Origin: Microbispora sp. NBC_01189
GTDB lineage: Bacteria; Actinomycetota; Actinomycetes; Streptosporangiales; Streptosporangiaceae
NCBI RefSeq assembly: GCF_036010665.1
Contig: NZ_CP108581.1
Location: forward strand, 1,925,501-1,989,500
Reading direction: 5' to 3'
Length of the DNA: 64,000 nt
The position numbers and the translations under genes are program-made. Numbering within the stretch: position 1 is the first letter of the stretch; each line of letters begins with the position of its first letter. Shown here piece by piece: positions 25,079 to 37,100 of the stretch. A model generated the notes under the pieces. It searched no databases and was not told the DNA's origin. It was given only the letters and a program-made list of their open reading frames with translations.

Positions 25079-25092
25079 GTGAAGCCGTTCAC
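25079..25092. promoter_or_regulatory. Second Rex-like palindrome
   Basis: GTGAA-GCCG-TTCAC has the Rex core; the outer bases are ACAC...AAGC, so it is less complete than the first. It lies about 130 bases further upstream of ndh and just beyond the stop of the uracil-DNA glycosylase gene. A repeated GGCGATATT is found between the two sites (25023 and 25047). Confidence 0.45.
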
Positions 25093-25100
25093 AAGCCTGA

Positions 25101-25901
25101 TCAGGCGGTGCTCCCGAGGGCGACGGCGCGGGCGAAGACGGCGTCGAGCATCTCCGCCGTGACCCGTCCGGTGAAGGTGTTCTGCTGGCTGGGGTGATAG
25201 CAGCCGATGAGGGTGACGGGCGCCGCGCCGTGGACGAGCGGCACCTCGACGGCGTGCCCGAACGCGGGCCTGCGGGACGGCAGGGTGAAGCCCGCCGCGC
25301 GCAGCGCGGGCCAGACCGCCTGCCAGGCGAAGCCGCCGAGGGCCACGATCACCCGGGTCGTTCCGGCGACCAGCGCCAGTTCCGCGGCGAGCCAGGGGAA
25401 GCAGGTGTCGCGCTCCTCGGGGGCCGGCTTGTTGGCGGGCGGCGCGCAGCGCACGGCCGCCATCATCCGCGCTCCGATCAGCCGCTGGCCGTCGCCCGCG
25501 TGGACGCTGGTCTCCTTCGCGGCGAGCCCGGTGCGGTGCAGCGAGGCGAACAGCCAGTCGCCGCTGCGGTCGCCGGTGAAGATCCGCCCGGTACGGTTGC
25601 CTCCGTGCGCGGCGGGGGCCAGGCCCACGATCAGCGTGTGCGGCGCGTCGTCGCCCCAGCCCGCGATCGGCCGGCCCCAGTAGGTCTCGTCCGCGAACGC
25701 CCGCCGCCGCACGTCGGCGACCTCCTCCCGCCATTCGACGAGCCGGGGGCAGGCCCGGCACACCGACTGCCTGGCCGTCAGGTCCGCGAGCGTACGGCTC
25801 TCGGCCGCGAGCTTGGCGACCTCGTGGGCGTCACGGGCGACGGGGGTGCCGGGGCCGGCGGGGTCGCCCGGCCAGCCGGAACCGGGAGGAACGAAGCTCA
25901 T
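25101..25901 (-). CDS. udgB: Family 5 uracil-DNA glycosylase (UdgB type)
   Basis: A 266-aa DNA-repair enzyme. [13 protein letters not shown] gives the first two iron-sulfur cysteines, [20 protein letters not shown] the other two. [22 protein letters not shown] is the uracil-binding motif and [15 protein letters not shown] the second active-site loop. GLAPA rather than GxxPG is typical of family 5, which acts on uracil and hypoxanthine in GC-rich actinobacteria. ATG at 25901 without an obvious RBS, so possibly leaderless. Confidence 0.9.
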   Translation of the reverse strand: MSFVPPGSGWPGDPAGPGTPVARDAHEVAKLAAESRTLADLTARQSVCRACPRLVEWREEVADVRRRAFADETYWGRPIAGWGDDAPHTLIVGLAPAAHGGNRTGRIFTGDRSGDWLFASLHRTGLAAKETSVHAGDGQRLIGARMMAAVRCAPPANKPAPEERDTCFPWLAAELALVAGTTRVIVALGGFAWQAVWPALRAAGFTLPSRRPAFGHAVEVPLVHGAAPVTLIGCYHPSQQNTFTGRVTAEMLDAVFARAVALGSTA

Positions 25902-26079
25902 GACACGATCGTGCCAGGTGGACGGGGATGCGCTGGCCGGAAGCCGGCTCTCACGACGCCCGCGACCGCCGGTCACGACGCCCGGGAACCGGCACCCCGG
26001 CCCGCGTGAGCGCGAATGAGCGCGAGTGTCGTAAGGGCGCACACCGAAAAAGATTCCGATCTTTTCCGTCGCGCCGGAG

Positions 26080-27303
26080 GTGGGTACGTACCGGCCCGTG
26101 TCCACCGACCCATGCCCCCCGCTGTTCGGCCCCGCCTTCGACGCCGACCCCTATCCCGCCTTCGACTGGCTGCGGCGCAACGCGCCGGTCAGCCGCGTGC
26201 CGCTGCCCGGCTGCGACGCGTGGCTGGTCACGCGGTACGAGGACGCCGTCGCCACGCTGACCCACCCGTCGCTCGCCAAGGACCCGGCAGCGGGTTCGCC
26301 GGAGTGGCGGGCCGCCGGTCTCGGCCTGCCCCTCGATCACCGGCCGTCGCTCGCCCGGCACATGCTCAACGCGGACGGGGCCGACCACGCGCGGCTGCGC
26401 CGCGTCGTGAGCGCGGCCTTCACGCCCCGGCGGATCGCGGGGCTGCGGGCCCGGGCACTGGAGATCACCGACGACCTCCTCGACCGTCTCGACGGCCCGG
26501 AGGCGGACCTGGTCGCCGGTCTCGCCTATCCTCTGCCGATCGCGATCATCTGCGACCTGCTCGGTGTGCCCGAGGAGGACCGGGCCGTCTTCCACCGGCA
26601 CGCCTCGGTGATCGACTCCGCCGCCGCCTCGGAGGTGGAGGAGATCGCCCGGGCCACCGACGCCCTGGAGGCGTTCCTGGACGACCTGGTCGAGCTCAAG
26701 CGGTCGAGGCCGGGGAACGACCTGCTCACCGACCTCGTACGGCGGTCCAACCAGGGCGAGATCGACAAGGACGAGCTCACCTCGACCGCGTTCCTGCTGC
26801 TCGTCGCGGGTCACGAGACGACGGTGGCGCTGATCGGCAACGGCCTCCTCGCGCTGCTGCGGCATCCCGCCCAGGCGCGGGCGCTGCGTGACGATCCCGC
26901 CCTGCTGCCGGACCACATCGACGAGATCCTGCGCTACGACGGTCCCGTACGGAACGCCACCTGGCGGTTCCCCACCGAGCCGGTCGTGATCGGCGGCCAG
27001 GAGATGCGGCCCGGAGAGCCGATCCTCGTCTCGCTGCCGGCGGCCAACCGGGACCCCGCGGCCTTCGCCGACCCGGACACGTTCGCGCCGGGCAGGATCG
27101 GCGAACCGCACCTCGCGTTCGGCCGGGGGGCCCACTACTGCATCGGTGCCGCCCTGGCCAAGGTCGAGGGAGAGGCCGCGATCGGCAGGGTGCTGGAGCG
27201 CTTCCCCGATCTGGCCCTTGCCGTCGACCCGGCCGAGCTGCGCTGGTGGCCGAGCATGATCATGCGCGGTCTGTTCTCCCTGCCGGTCCGGCTGCGCGCC
27301 TGA
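26080..27303 (+). CDS. Cytochrome P450
   Basis: A 407-aa soluble bacterial P450. [10 protein letters not shown] is the I-helix oxygen-activation motif, EILRYDGPV matches ExxR, and [17 protein letters not shown] carries the haem cysteine. No ferredoxin or reductase gene is adjacent and no biosynthetic cluster surrounds it, so the substrate is open. Start uncertain: GTG at 26080 overlaps the only GGAGG, and a second in-frame GTG lies 18 bases on. It is convergent with the HAAS-domain gene, four bases apart. Confidence 0.92.
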   Translation: MGTYRPVSTDPCPPLFGPAFDADPYPAFDWLRRNAPVSRVPLPGCDAWLVTRYEDAVATLTHPSLAKDPAAGSPEWRAAGLGLPLDHRPSLARHMLNADGADHARLRRVVSAAFTPRRIAGLRARALEITDDLLDRLDGPEADLVAGLAYPLPIAIICDLLGVPEEDRAVFHRHASVIDSAAASEVEEIARATDALEAFLDDLVELKRSRPGNDLLTDLVRRSNQGEIDKDELTSTAFLLLVAGHETTVALIGNGLLALLRHPAQARALRDDPALLPDHIDEILRYDGPVRNATWRFPTEPVVIGGQEMRPGEPILVSLPAANRDPAAFADPDTFAPGRIGEPHLAFGRGAHYCIGAALAKVEGEAAIGRVLERFPDLALAVDPAELRWWPSMIMRGLFSLPVRLRA

Positions 27304-27307
27304 CCGG

Positions 27308-28423
27308 TCAGTCGCCCCGGCGGTCCGGCGCCGGCTTCGTCCGGGACGGGGCCGGCGACGCGGCAGGCGCGGCGGGTGTGGTGGATGTGGCGGGCGCGGG
27401 TGTCGGGCCCGCCTCCTCGCCGCCGTCGCCGTCACTGCCACCTTCACCGTGGGTCGCCGTGACCATGGGGGCCGGCGCGGCGGTGGCCGAGGCGGAGTCG
27501 GCGGCTGAGTCGGTGGCCGAGTCGGAGACGCAGTCGCGTTCCCGGGCGGCCCTGGGGTCGAACGACGTGAGCGGCAGGGGGTAGGCGTTGCGAAGTGGCG
27601 GCTCCCCCTCACAGGGGATGACGAGCATCTGCCCGAAGTCCTCCGGCCGCAGGGTGAGCGGCCTGCCGTCCTGATCATAGAGGCGCACGTCGTGCAGTTG
27701 GGTGCCGTCTGCGGCGTACGGGAGGATGTTGTAGACCGGACCGCCCTCCGGGGCGGCGACGCGCTCGATCGTCAACACCCTCTCTCCCCGCATCGCGGCC
27801 GGGGCGGGGCCGTAGTCGAAGGACACGTCCCGGGGCGACGTGCTCGGCACGAGGGTCATTGCGGAGATCACGAGGACCACCGCCAGCACGTTGACCCCGG
27901 CGAGCAGCGTCCGCCCCCAGCCCCGTGAACCCGCGCGGGCGTGCCGGCCCAGCCAGACGGAGCCCCAGACGACGGTGAGGGTGAACACCCACGCCACCAG
28001 GTCGCCGGGGACCAGCCCGGGCGAGGTCAGGGGCGCGAGCACGGCCAGCGCGACCGCGTAGCCGCGCAGCACCCACCAGGCCGGGCGCAACTCGGGGAGG
28101 AAGGCGGCCGCCTGGCGGTAGGGCGGCAGGCCCAGCATGCGGGTGTGGACGCGCCGGGCGGTCCCGGCCGTCCCGGCGCGCAGCCGGCCGCGCCGGGAGG
28201 TCGGGGCGCCCGCCGGCCGGCCGCCGTAGGCGGCGCGCAACTCGGCGGCGTACGCCTCCGGAGCGCCGAGCCGGTCCTCCAGGGACAGTCCCGGCTCGGC
28301 CGCGACCTCCGAGATGTGGTCGTGGAGGTCTTCCAGCAGGGTCTCCCGGTCCTCCGGGGGAAGATCGGCCAGTGCCTCGCGCACGGCGTCGGCGTACGCC
28401 TTGGGCGTCAGGGGGGAGTTCAT
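27308..28423 (-). CDS. HAAS-domain membrane protein paired with PadR
   Basis: A 371-aa protein. Residues 5-66 form the helical HAAS (formerly DUF1700-type) domain (ALADLPPEDRETLLEDLHDHISEV). Three to four membrane helices follow (about 117-200), then an outer domain and a Ser/Asp/Ala/Pro-rich low-complexity tail of about 80 residues. HAAS proteins are typically encoded directly behind PadR regulators, as here: the start overlaps the padR stop (ATGA). Role unknown, probably envelope-associated signalling. Confidence 0.8.
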   Translation of the reverse strand: MNSPLTPKAYADAVREALADLPPEDRETLLEDLHDHISEVAAEPGLSLEDRLGAPEAYAAELRAAYGGRPAGAPTSRRGRLRAGTAGTARRVHTRMLGLPPYRQAAAFLPELRPAWWVLRGYAVALAVLAPLTSPGLVPGDLVAWVFTLTVVWGSVWLGRHARAGSRGWGRTLLAGVNVLAVVLVISAMTLVPSTSPRDVSFDYGPAPAAMRGERVLTIERVAAPEGGPVYNILPYAADGTQLHDVRLYDQDGRPLTLRPEDFGQMLVIPCEGEPPLRNAYPLPLTSFDPRAARERDCVSDSATDSAADSASATAAPAPMVTATHGEGGSDGDGGEEAGPTPAPATSTTPAAPAASPAPSRTKPAPDRRGD

Positions 28424-28749
28424 GCCGAGGCGACCTCCTTCAGCAGGTCGTTCATGGTGGCGGCGAACGACGTCCAGGTCGTCGCCGAGTTCTGGAGGAG
28501 CGAGCGGCCGACGTCGTTCAGGCCGTAGTACTTGCGGTGCGGCCCCTCGTCGGAGGCGACCACGTAGGAGTTGAGCGCTCCGGCCTTGAAGAGCCGCCGC
28601 AGGGTCCCGTACACAGAGGCGTCGCCTACGTCCTCCAGCCCCGCCTCGCGCAGGCGGCGTACGACGTCGTAGCCGTAGCTGTCACGTTCGGCGAGCACCG
28701 CGAGGACGGCCAGGTCGAGGACCCCCTTGAGAAGCTGGCTACTGTCCAC
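28420..28749 (-). CDS. PadR-family regulator
   Basis: A 109-aa winged-helix protein: VLDLAVLAVLAERDSYGYDVVRRLREAGLEDVGDASVYGTLRRLFKAG is the conserved PadR N-terminal domain with the SVYGTLRRL recognition helix. It is of the short two-domain type. The GTG at 28749 was chosen because the family begins with this segment. A dyad lies immediately upstream. Translationally coupled to the HAAS gene. Confidence 0.87.
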   Translation of the reverse strand: MDSSQLLKGVLDLAVLAVLAERDSYGYDVVRRLREAGLEDVGDASVYGTLRRLFKAGALNSYVVASDEGPHRKYYGLNDVGRSLLQNSATTWTSFAATMNDLLKEVASA

Positions 28750-28750
28750 G

Positions 28751-28775
28751 CATCGCAGAGTACTACGCAATGCAC
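28751..28775. promoter_or_regulatory. PadR operator candidate
   Basis: GCATCGCA and CGCAATGC form an imperfect dyad around GAGTACTA at the start of the padR gene, near a TAGTAC -10-like element. Autorepression by PadR is inferred. Confidence 0.4.
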
Positions 28776-28818
28776 AGTAGCGACAAGATCGAGCCTGGCG
28801 CGGACGCCTCCCGGCGGG

Positions 28819-29751
28819 TCAGGCGAGCGACCAGGCGATCCCGTCGAGGATGTCGTGCTCGCTGACGACGACCTCGGCGAAGCCGTAGCGGCGGACGATC
28901 CGGTCGAGGATCAGCGCGCCCGCGCCGATCACGTCCACCCGTCCCGGATGCATGACCGGTATGGCCGCCCGCTCGTCGTGGGTCATGCGCAGCAGGCGCG
29001 CGGACACCTCGTGGACCCGCTCGGCGGGGATCCGCGAGTGGTGGATGCGCGCGGGGTCGTAGGCGGGCAGGTCCAGCGCGATCCCGGCGACCGTGGTGAC
29101 CGAACCGGCGAGGCCGACGAGCGTCCGCGCCGTACGGACGGGGACGTGCTCCTCTACCCGGTCCATGGCCGCCTCGATGTCGGCGACGGCGGCCGTCACG
29201 TCCCCGTCCGCGGGAGGATCGGCCCGCAGGTGCCGCTCCGTGAGCCGCACGCACCCGATGTCCACCGACAACGCGCCCTCGACGCTCCGGGAGCCGACGA
29301 CGAACTCGGTGCTGCCGCCGCCGATGTCGACCACCAGATACGGCGTCTCGGCGGCGGCGCCGGCGCGGGCGAGGCCCCGGGTGGCGCCGGTGAAGGACAG
29401 CCTGGCCTCCTCGTCGCCGGAGACCACCTCCGGCTCCACGCCGAAGATCTCCCGCACGCCGGTCACGAAGTCGGCCCGGTTGGCGGCGTCCCGGGTCGCC
29501 GAGGTGGCGACCACCCGGACCGGCGCCTCCTCGCCCGAGGCGTGCTCCCTGATCAGCTTGGCGTACCCGCGCATGGCGGTGAACGTGCGCTCCAGCGCCT
29601 CGGGCGCGAGCCGCCCCGTCCTGTCGACGTCCTGGCCGAGCCGGACGATCTCCATCCGGCGCTCGACGTCCGTGAGGTCGTCACCGGAGACGTCCGCGAT
29701 GAGGAGCCGGACCGAGTTCGTCCCGCAGTCGATCGCCGCCACCCGCATCAT
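28819..29751 (-). CDS. ppx: Exopolyphosphatase/guanosine pentaphosphate phosphohydrolase
   Basis: A 310-aa ASKHA-fold enzyme. AAIDCGTNSVRLLIAD is phosphate loop 1, VATSATRDAANR the middle motif, YLVVDIGGGSTEFVVG loop 2, and LAGSVTTVAG the third. It is the short actinobacterial Ppx without the C-terminal HD-like domain. It releases phosphate from polyphosphate and/or hydrolyses pppGpp. Start ATG at 29751 overlaps the DUF501 stop (ATGA), with GGGAGG upstream. Last gene of the eno-ftsB-DUF501-ppx run. Confidence 0.93.
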   Translation of the reverse strand: MMRVAAIDCGTNSVRLLIADVSGDDLTDVERRMEIVRLGQDVDRTGRLAPEALERTFTAMRGYAKLIREHASGEEAPVRVVATSATRDAANRADFVTGVREIFGVEPEVVSGDEEARLSFTGATRGLARAGAAAETPYLVVDIGGGSTEFVVGSRSVEGALSVDIGCVRLTERHLRADPPADGDVTAAVADIEAAMDRVEEHVPVRTARTLVGLAGSVTTVAGIALDLPAYDPARIHHSRIPAERVHEVSARLLRMTHDERAAIPVMHPGRVDVIGAGALILDRIVRRYGFAEVVVSEHDILDGIAWSLA

Positions 29752-30347
29752 GCCCCGGTCCTCCCGTCGGTGCGCGTCGCCTCGTTCGTCGCCCCGTTCG
29801 TCGCCCCGTTCGTCGCCCCGTTCGTCACGTCGTTCGTCACGTCGTCCGGCACGCAGGGTCCGTCGGCCCACCACCGCGGCAGCGCGTCCAGGGCCTCCCG
29901 GCCGAACGGGTTGACGCCGGGCGCGGCCAGTTCGTGCGCGACCAGTGCGTGGAGGCACTTGACCCGGCCGGGCATCCCGCCCGCGCTCTGCATGTCCCGG
30001 GGCAGCGGCTCCATGCCCTCCTCGCCGGCCGCCCGGTCGCGGCGGTCGAGGTAGTCCTCGTGGGCCGCCCGGTAGGCCTCGGCCAGTTCGGGGTCCTCGG
30101 CGAGCCGGGCCTGCATCCGCTTCATCAGCCCGGACGACTCCAGCGTGCCGATGGCCGAGGCCGCCTTGGGGCAGGTCAGATAGAACAGGGTCGGGAACGG
30201 CGTGCCGTCGGGCAGCCGCGGCGCGGTCTCCAGCACGTCGGGCAGCCCGCAGGGGCACCGGTGGGCGACGGCCCGCACCCCGCGCGGGGGACGCCCGAGC
30301 TGCGCCCGCGCCGCCGCCAGGTCCGCCTGGTCCACCTGGTCCGCCAC
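29748..30347 (-). CDS. DUF501 protein
   Basis: A 199-aa protein. The core has RCPCGLPDVLETAPRLPDGTPFPTLFYLTCP, SSGLMKRMQARLAEDPELAEAYRAAHEDYL and AGGMPGRVKCLHALVAHELA. This DUF501 pattern is always found beside ftsB and ppx in actinobacteria; function unknown, cytoplasmic, with a Cys-rich probable metal site. The C-terminus is an unusual TNDVTNGATNGATNGATNE tail made by 12-base repeats. GTG at 30347 after GAGGAG. Confidence 0.9.
   Translation of the reverse strand: MADQVDQADLAAARAQLGRPPRGVRAVAHRCPCGLPDVLETAPRLPDGTPFPTLFYLTCPKAASAIGTLESSGLMKRMQARLAEDPELAEAYRAAHEDYLDRRDRAAGEEGMEPLPRDMQSAGGMPGRVKCLHALVAHELAAPGVNPFGREALDALPRWWADGPCVPDDVTNDVTNGATNGATNGATNEATRTDGRTGA
29784..29843. repeat. Five 12-base repeats encoding the DUF501 tail
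   Basis: Three copies of GTTCGTCGCCCC and two of GTTCGTCACGTC, all in frame, giving a repeated four-residue unit (x-x-T-N) at the C-terminus of the DUF501 protein. Confidence 0.85.
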
Positions 30348-30418
30348 GTCGATTCTCCTCGCCGTTCCCCATGCCCGCCGCGGTGTCCGCGCGCCGGTCC
30401 GGACGCCGTCCGCGGGCC

Positions 30419-30886
30419 TCATCCCGCCGACGGCGCCGTGCTCTCCCGCTGCCCCCCCGGCTGCGCGGGACTCGGCCGCGCCGCCGGTGCGGCGGGCCGT
30501 CCCTTGTCCGCCGCCTCGAAGGACCGCCAGAGCGTGACGTACCACGCGGGTCGCTCCGGGGGCTTGCTCCCGGCCTTGGCGGCGGTGGAGCCGTCCGCCT
30601 CGTCGAGCACCTGGTAGCAGTCGGCCCCCGGCTCGCAGTAGAAGAGCCGCTCCTTGGCCAGGCGCTTGATGTACTCCGGGTCCTCCAGACGGCGGCGCCG
30701 CTCCTCCAGCCTCTGGAGTTTGCTCAGCGCGTTCGCCTGCTGCGCCTCCAGCTGGGCGATCTGCCGCCGCTGGGCGACGTACTCCCGGGCGGGATAGGCC
30801 AGGCTCATCGCGATGGCGCACACGACGACCGCGAGGATCGCCGCGCGCCCGGTGAGCTGCGGCCGCGTCGCCACCACCGAAACCAT
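30419..30886 (-). CDS. FtsB/DivIC-type septum formation protein
   Basis: A 155-aa protein: short basic N-terminus, one membrane helix (about residues 13-31), then a coiled coil (YVAQRRQIAQLEAQQANALSKLQRLEERRRRLEDPEYIKRLAKERL) and a conserved YCEPGADCYQV block. It is a bitopic divisome protein working with FtsL/FtsQ. The C-terminal 50 residues are Pro/Ala-rich. The RBS GGGGAGGG touches the ATG at 30886, so translation may really begin at the GTG four codons later. Confidence 0.88.
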   Translation of the reverse strand: MVSVVATRPQLTGRAAILAVVVCAIAMSLAYPAREYVAQRRQIAQLEAQQANALSKLQRLEERRRRLEDPEYIKRLAKERLFYCEPGADCYQVLDEADGSTAAKAGSKPPERPAWYVTLWRSFEAADKGRPAAPAARPSPAQPGGQRESTAPSAG

Positions 30887-30962
30887 CCCTCCCCGGTCAG
30901 CCCTCGCGCAGGACCCGGCGGGGCCGCCCGCGTCCGCCGCAGGTTACCCCGTCGCGCCGCCG

Positions 30963-33360
<2,398 letters not shown>

Positions 33361-33405
33361 GCCCTCACCCTAACGACCGGTGCACGGCCGCCGCTCAGCC
33401 GCTGC

Positions 33406-34065
33406 TCAGCCGGCGGCCGGCGGGGCCTCCTCGGCGGCCTCGGCGTCGGCGGGCGCGGCGTCAGCGGGCGTGGCGGGCTGGTACGCACCGAAGCGGTCGT
33501 CGGCCACGAACCCCTGCTGGGGGTCGTACTTGCCGTACCGCGGGCTGTACTTGACCGGGACCGTCGTCTCGGCCTCCTGGAGCACCTTCTGCCCCGCGGC
33601 CTGCTGGCTCGCCTCGTCCTGGCCCGCCCCGGCCTGCTGGGCCAGCTTCGACCGGATGATGTAGGCGCGGAGGAAGGCCCGGCTCTGGTCCCCCGGGATG
33701 CCGTTGGCCAGCAGCACCTTGTCGAACTGCGCCCAGCCGCCCTGCGCCACGGCGAGGTCGTCGATGTCCCGATCGCTGGCGGTGACGCCCTTGCGCCGGC
33801 CGAGCTCCTCGAACTGCCTGCTGAAGGCCATGTTGAGCAGCACCATCTGCGGCAGTGTGGCGGGCAACTGAAGCTGGTCCTCGGGGATCTTGTTCGCGGC
33901 GAGGTCGGCGCGCAGCGCGCGCACCTCGTCGTTCACCTGGCTGGAGGTGATGCGCTCGTTGCCGATGATGGCCGCGGAACCCGCCTGCACCGGGCCGCCG
34001 CAGGCGGTCATGGCGATACCGGCCGCCGCCAGCGTCACGGCGACGCGCACTCGATACGACTTCAC
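33406..34065 (-). CDS. SurA-N-domain lipoprotein
   Basis: A 219-aa protein with a lipoprotein signal (AGIAMTACGG, acylated Cys about 22). The body is a SurA/PrsA-type helical chaperone domain (AAIIGNERITSSQVNDEVRAL, QLPATLPQMVLLNMAFSRQFEELGRRKG) with no parvulin isomerase domain. The C-terminus is Ala/Pro/Glu-rich. It probably assists folding or export of proteins at the outer membrane face. GTG after GGGAGGA. Sits between mazG and mfd, a conserved position. Confidence 0.85.
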   Translation of the reverse strand: MKSYRVRVAVTLAAAGIAMTACGGPVQAGSAAIIGNERITSSQVNDEVRALRADLAANKIPEDQLQLPATLPQMVLLNMAFSRQFEELGRRKGVTASDRDIDDLAVAQGGWAQFDKVLLANGIPGDQSRAFLRAYIIRSKLAQQAGAGQDEASQQAAGQKVLQEAETTVPVKYSPRYGKYDPQQGFVADDRFGAYQPATPADAAPADAEAAEEAPPAAG

Positions 34066-34118
34066 GGACAATCCTCCCGAACGACACCGGCCAGGCGTGG
34101 TGTTGACGATTTCGCGGG

Positions 34119-37100
34119 TCACTGTACCCGCATCGGTTCCAGGAACAGGGCCTCGACCAGGTCCCCGCACCATTTCAGCAGGTCGAGATCGCGCAGCGGC
34201 TGCCCGCCGATCGGCTTGGTCTTGGGCACCGGCACGAGCAGAGTCCCGGTGGCCTGCTTCCACAGCGACCGGGGATAGAGCCGCTGCAGCCGCACCTGCT
34301 GGGAGTCCCTCAGCTCCACCGGGGCGAACCTGATCTGCTGGCCCTGCAGCGTCACGTCCGTCAGCCCGGCCCGCCGCGCGTTGATCCGGAAGCGGGCCAC
34401 CTCCAGCAGGTTGTCCACCTCGCGCGGCGGCCTGCCGTACCGGTCGTTGAGCTCGTCGAGGACCGCCGCGATGTCGTCCTCCGAGCCGATGGCCGCGATC
34501 CGCTTGTACGCCTCCAGCCGCAGCCGCTCGGAGGTGACGTAGTCGTGCGGCACGTGGGCGTTGATCGGCAGCTCGACCTTGACGTCCGGCCGCTCCTCCG
34601 TCTGCGTGCCCCCCGTGAGCTTCGCCTTCTGCTCCTGGACGGCCTCGGCCATCATCCGGACGTACAGGTCGAAGCCGACACCGGCGATGTGCCCGGACTG
34701 CTCGGCGCCGAGGATGTTGCCGGCGCCGCGGATCTCCAGGTCCTTCATCGCGACGTACATGCCGGCGCCCATCTCGGTGTGCTGGGCGATCGTGGCGAGC
34801 CGCTCGTGCGCGGTCTCGGTCAGCGGCGACTCGGGCGGGTAGAGGAAGTAGGCGTATCCCCGCTCGCGGCCCCGGCCCACCCGGCCACGCAGCTGGTGGA
34901 GCTGCGACAGGCCGTAGTTGTCGGCCCGGTCCACGATGAGCGTGTTGGCATTGGGCACGTCCAGGCCCGACTCCACGATCGTGGTGCACACGAGCACGTC
35001 GAAGTCGCGCTCCCAGAAGGCCACCATGATCTTTTCGAGCTGGGTCTCGTTCATCTGCCCGTGCGCGACCGCGATCCGCGCCTCCGGCACCAGCTCGTGC
35101 AGCCGCGCGGCCACCTTGTCGATGGTGCGGACCCGGTTGTGGACGAAGAACACCTGGCCGTCGCGCATCAGCTCGCGCCGGATCGCCGCGCCGATCTGCT
35201 TCTCGTCGTACGGCCCGACGAAGGTGAGGATCGGGTGCCGCTCCTCCGGCGGGGTGAGGATCGTCGACATCTCGCGGATGCCGGTGAGGCCCATCTCCAG
35301 CGTCCGCGGGATCGGCGTGGCCGACATGGCGAGCACGTCCACCTGCGTGCGCATGTGCTTCATGGCCTCTTTGTGCTCGACGCCGAACCGCTGCTCCTCG
35401 TCCACGATGATCAGCCCGAGGTCCTTGAACCTGACCTCCGGCGACAGCAGCCGGTGGGTGCCGATCACGACGTCCACCCCGCCCGCACGGAGGCCGTCGA
35501 GCGTCTCCCGCACGTCGGCGTCGGTCTGGAACCGGGAGATCGGCTTCACCGTGACGGGGAAGCTGGCGAACCGCTCGCCGAACGTCGACAGGTGCTGCTG
35601 CACCAGCAGCGTCGTCGGCACGAGCACGGCGACCTGCTTGCCGTCCTGCACCGCCTTGAAGGCCGCCCGCACCGCGATCTCGGTCTTGCCGTAGCCCACG
35701 TCGCCGCAGATCAGGCGGTCCATCGGGACCGCCCGTTCCATGTCGCGCTTGACCTCGTCGATCGCTTCGAGCTGGTCGTTCGTCTCGGCGTACGGGAAGG
35801 CGTCCTCCATCTCCCGCTGCCAGGGGCTGTCGGGGCCGAAGGGGTGGCCCGGGGAGGCCATCCGGGCCGAGTAGAGCCGGATCAGCTCGCCCGCGATCTC
35901 CCTGACCGCCTTCTTCGCCCGGGTCTTGGCCTTGGCCCAGTCGGCGCCGCCCATCCGGTTGAGCGTGGGGGCCTCGCCGCCGACGTAACGGGTGACCTCG
36001 TCGAGCTGGTCGGTCGGCACGTAGAGCCGGTCGCCCCTGGCGTACTCGATCACGAGGTACTCCCGGGTCGCGCCCTGGATCGTGCGCTGCACCATCTCGA
36101 CGTAGCGGCCCACGCCGTGCTGCTCGTGCACCACGTGGTCGCCGACCTTGAGCTGGAGCGGGTCGACCATGTTGCGGCGGCGCGACGGCAGCCGCCGCAT
36201 GTCCTTGGTCGAGGCCTTCTGCCCGACCAGGTCGAGGTGGGTCAGCACGGCCACGCCGGGCGCGATGAACCCGTGGTCGATCCGCCCCGTGGTGACCTGC
36301 ACGACGTCGGCGGGCGGCGGGCCGTCGAGGGACGGCACCAGCCGCGCCGCCACGTCCACGCCCCGGAGCAGCTCGACCATCCGCTCGGCCGGGCCGTGTC
36401 CCTCGCTCAGCAGCACGACGGCCCGGCCCGCGCCGAGCCAGCCCTTGATGTCGGCGAGCGCGCGCTGCGTGTCACCCCGGTACGCCTCGACGTCCTGGGC
36501 CTCCAGCTCGACGCCCTCCCCGAAGGGGGCGATGCTCCACCACGGCTGGCCCAGCTCGCGGGCGTGGTCGCGCACCTCCTCCAGCGTCCGGAACGAGGCC
36601 GCCTCCAGGTCGATCGGGGCCTCGCCGCCGGCCGCCGCGGCGATCCACGACGCCTCCATGAACTCCTGGCTCGTCCGGACCAGCTCGACGGCCCGGCTGC
36701 GGATGCGCTCGGGGTCGCAGACGAACACGGCCGACCGCACCGGCAGGTGGTCGAGCAGCAGGTCCATCGACCCGGCGAGCACGGGCGCGAACGCCTCCAT
36801 GCCCTCGACCGGCACGCCCTCGGCGAGCTGGTCCAGCACGTCCTTCAGCGCCGGGTGCTCCTCCCCCAGCTCGCGGGCCCGCCGCCGTACGTCGTCGGTC
36901 AGCAGCAGCTCACGGCAGGGCGCGGCGAACAGGCCGTCGCGCGCGACCTCCAGGGAGCGCTGGTCGGCCACCTTGAACCAGCGGATCTCCTCGACCGTGT
37001 CGCCCCAGAACTCCAGCCGGAGCGGGTGCTCCTCGGTCGGCGGGAACACGTCGAGCAGGCCGCCGCGCACGGCCACCTCGCCGCGCTTCTCGACCATGTC

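Noticed and set aside
26080-27303. P450 as part of a natural-product cluster
   Set aside because: Neighbours are DNA repair, respiration and a PadR pair. No synthase, tailoring set or resistance gene is near.
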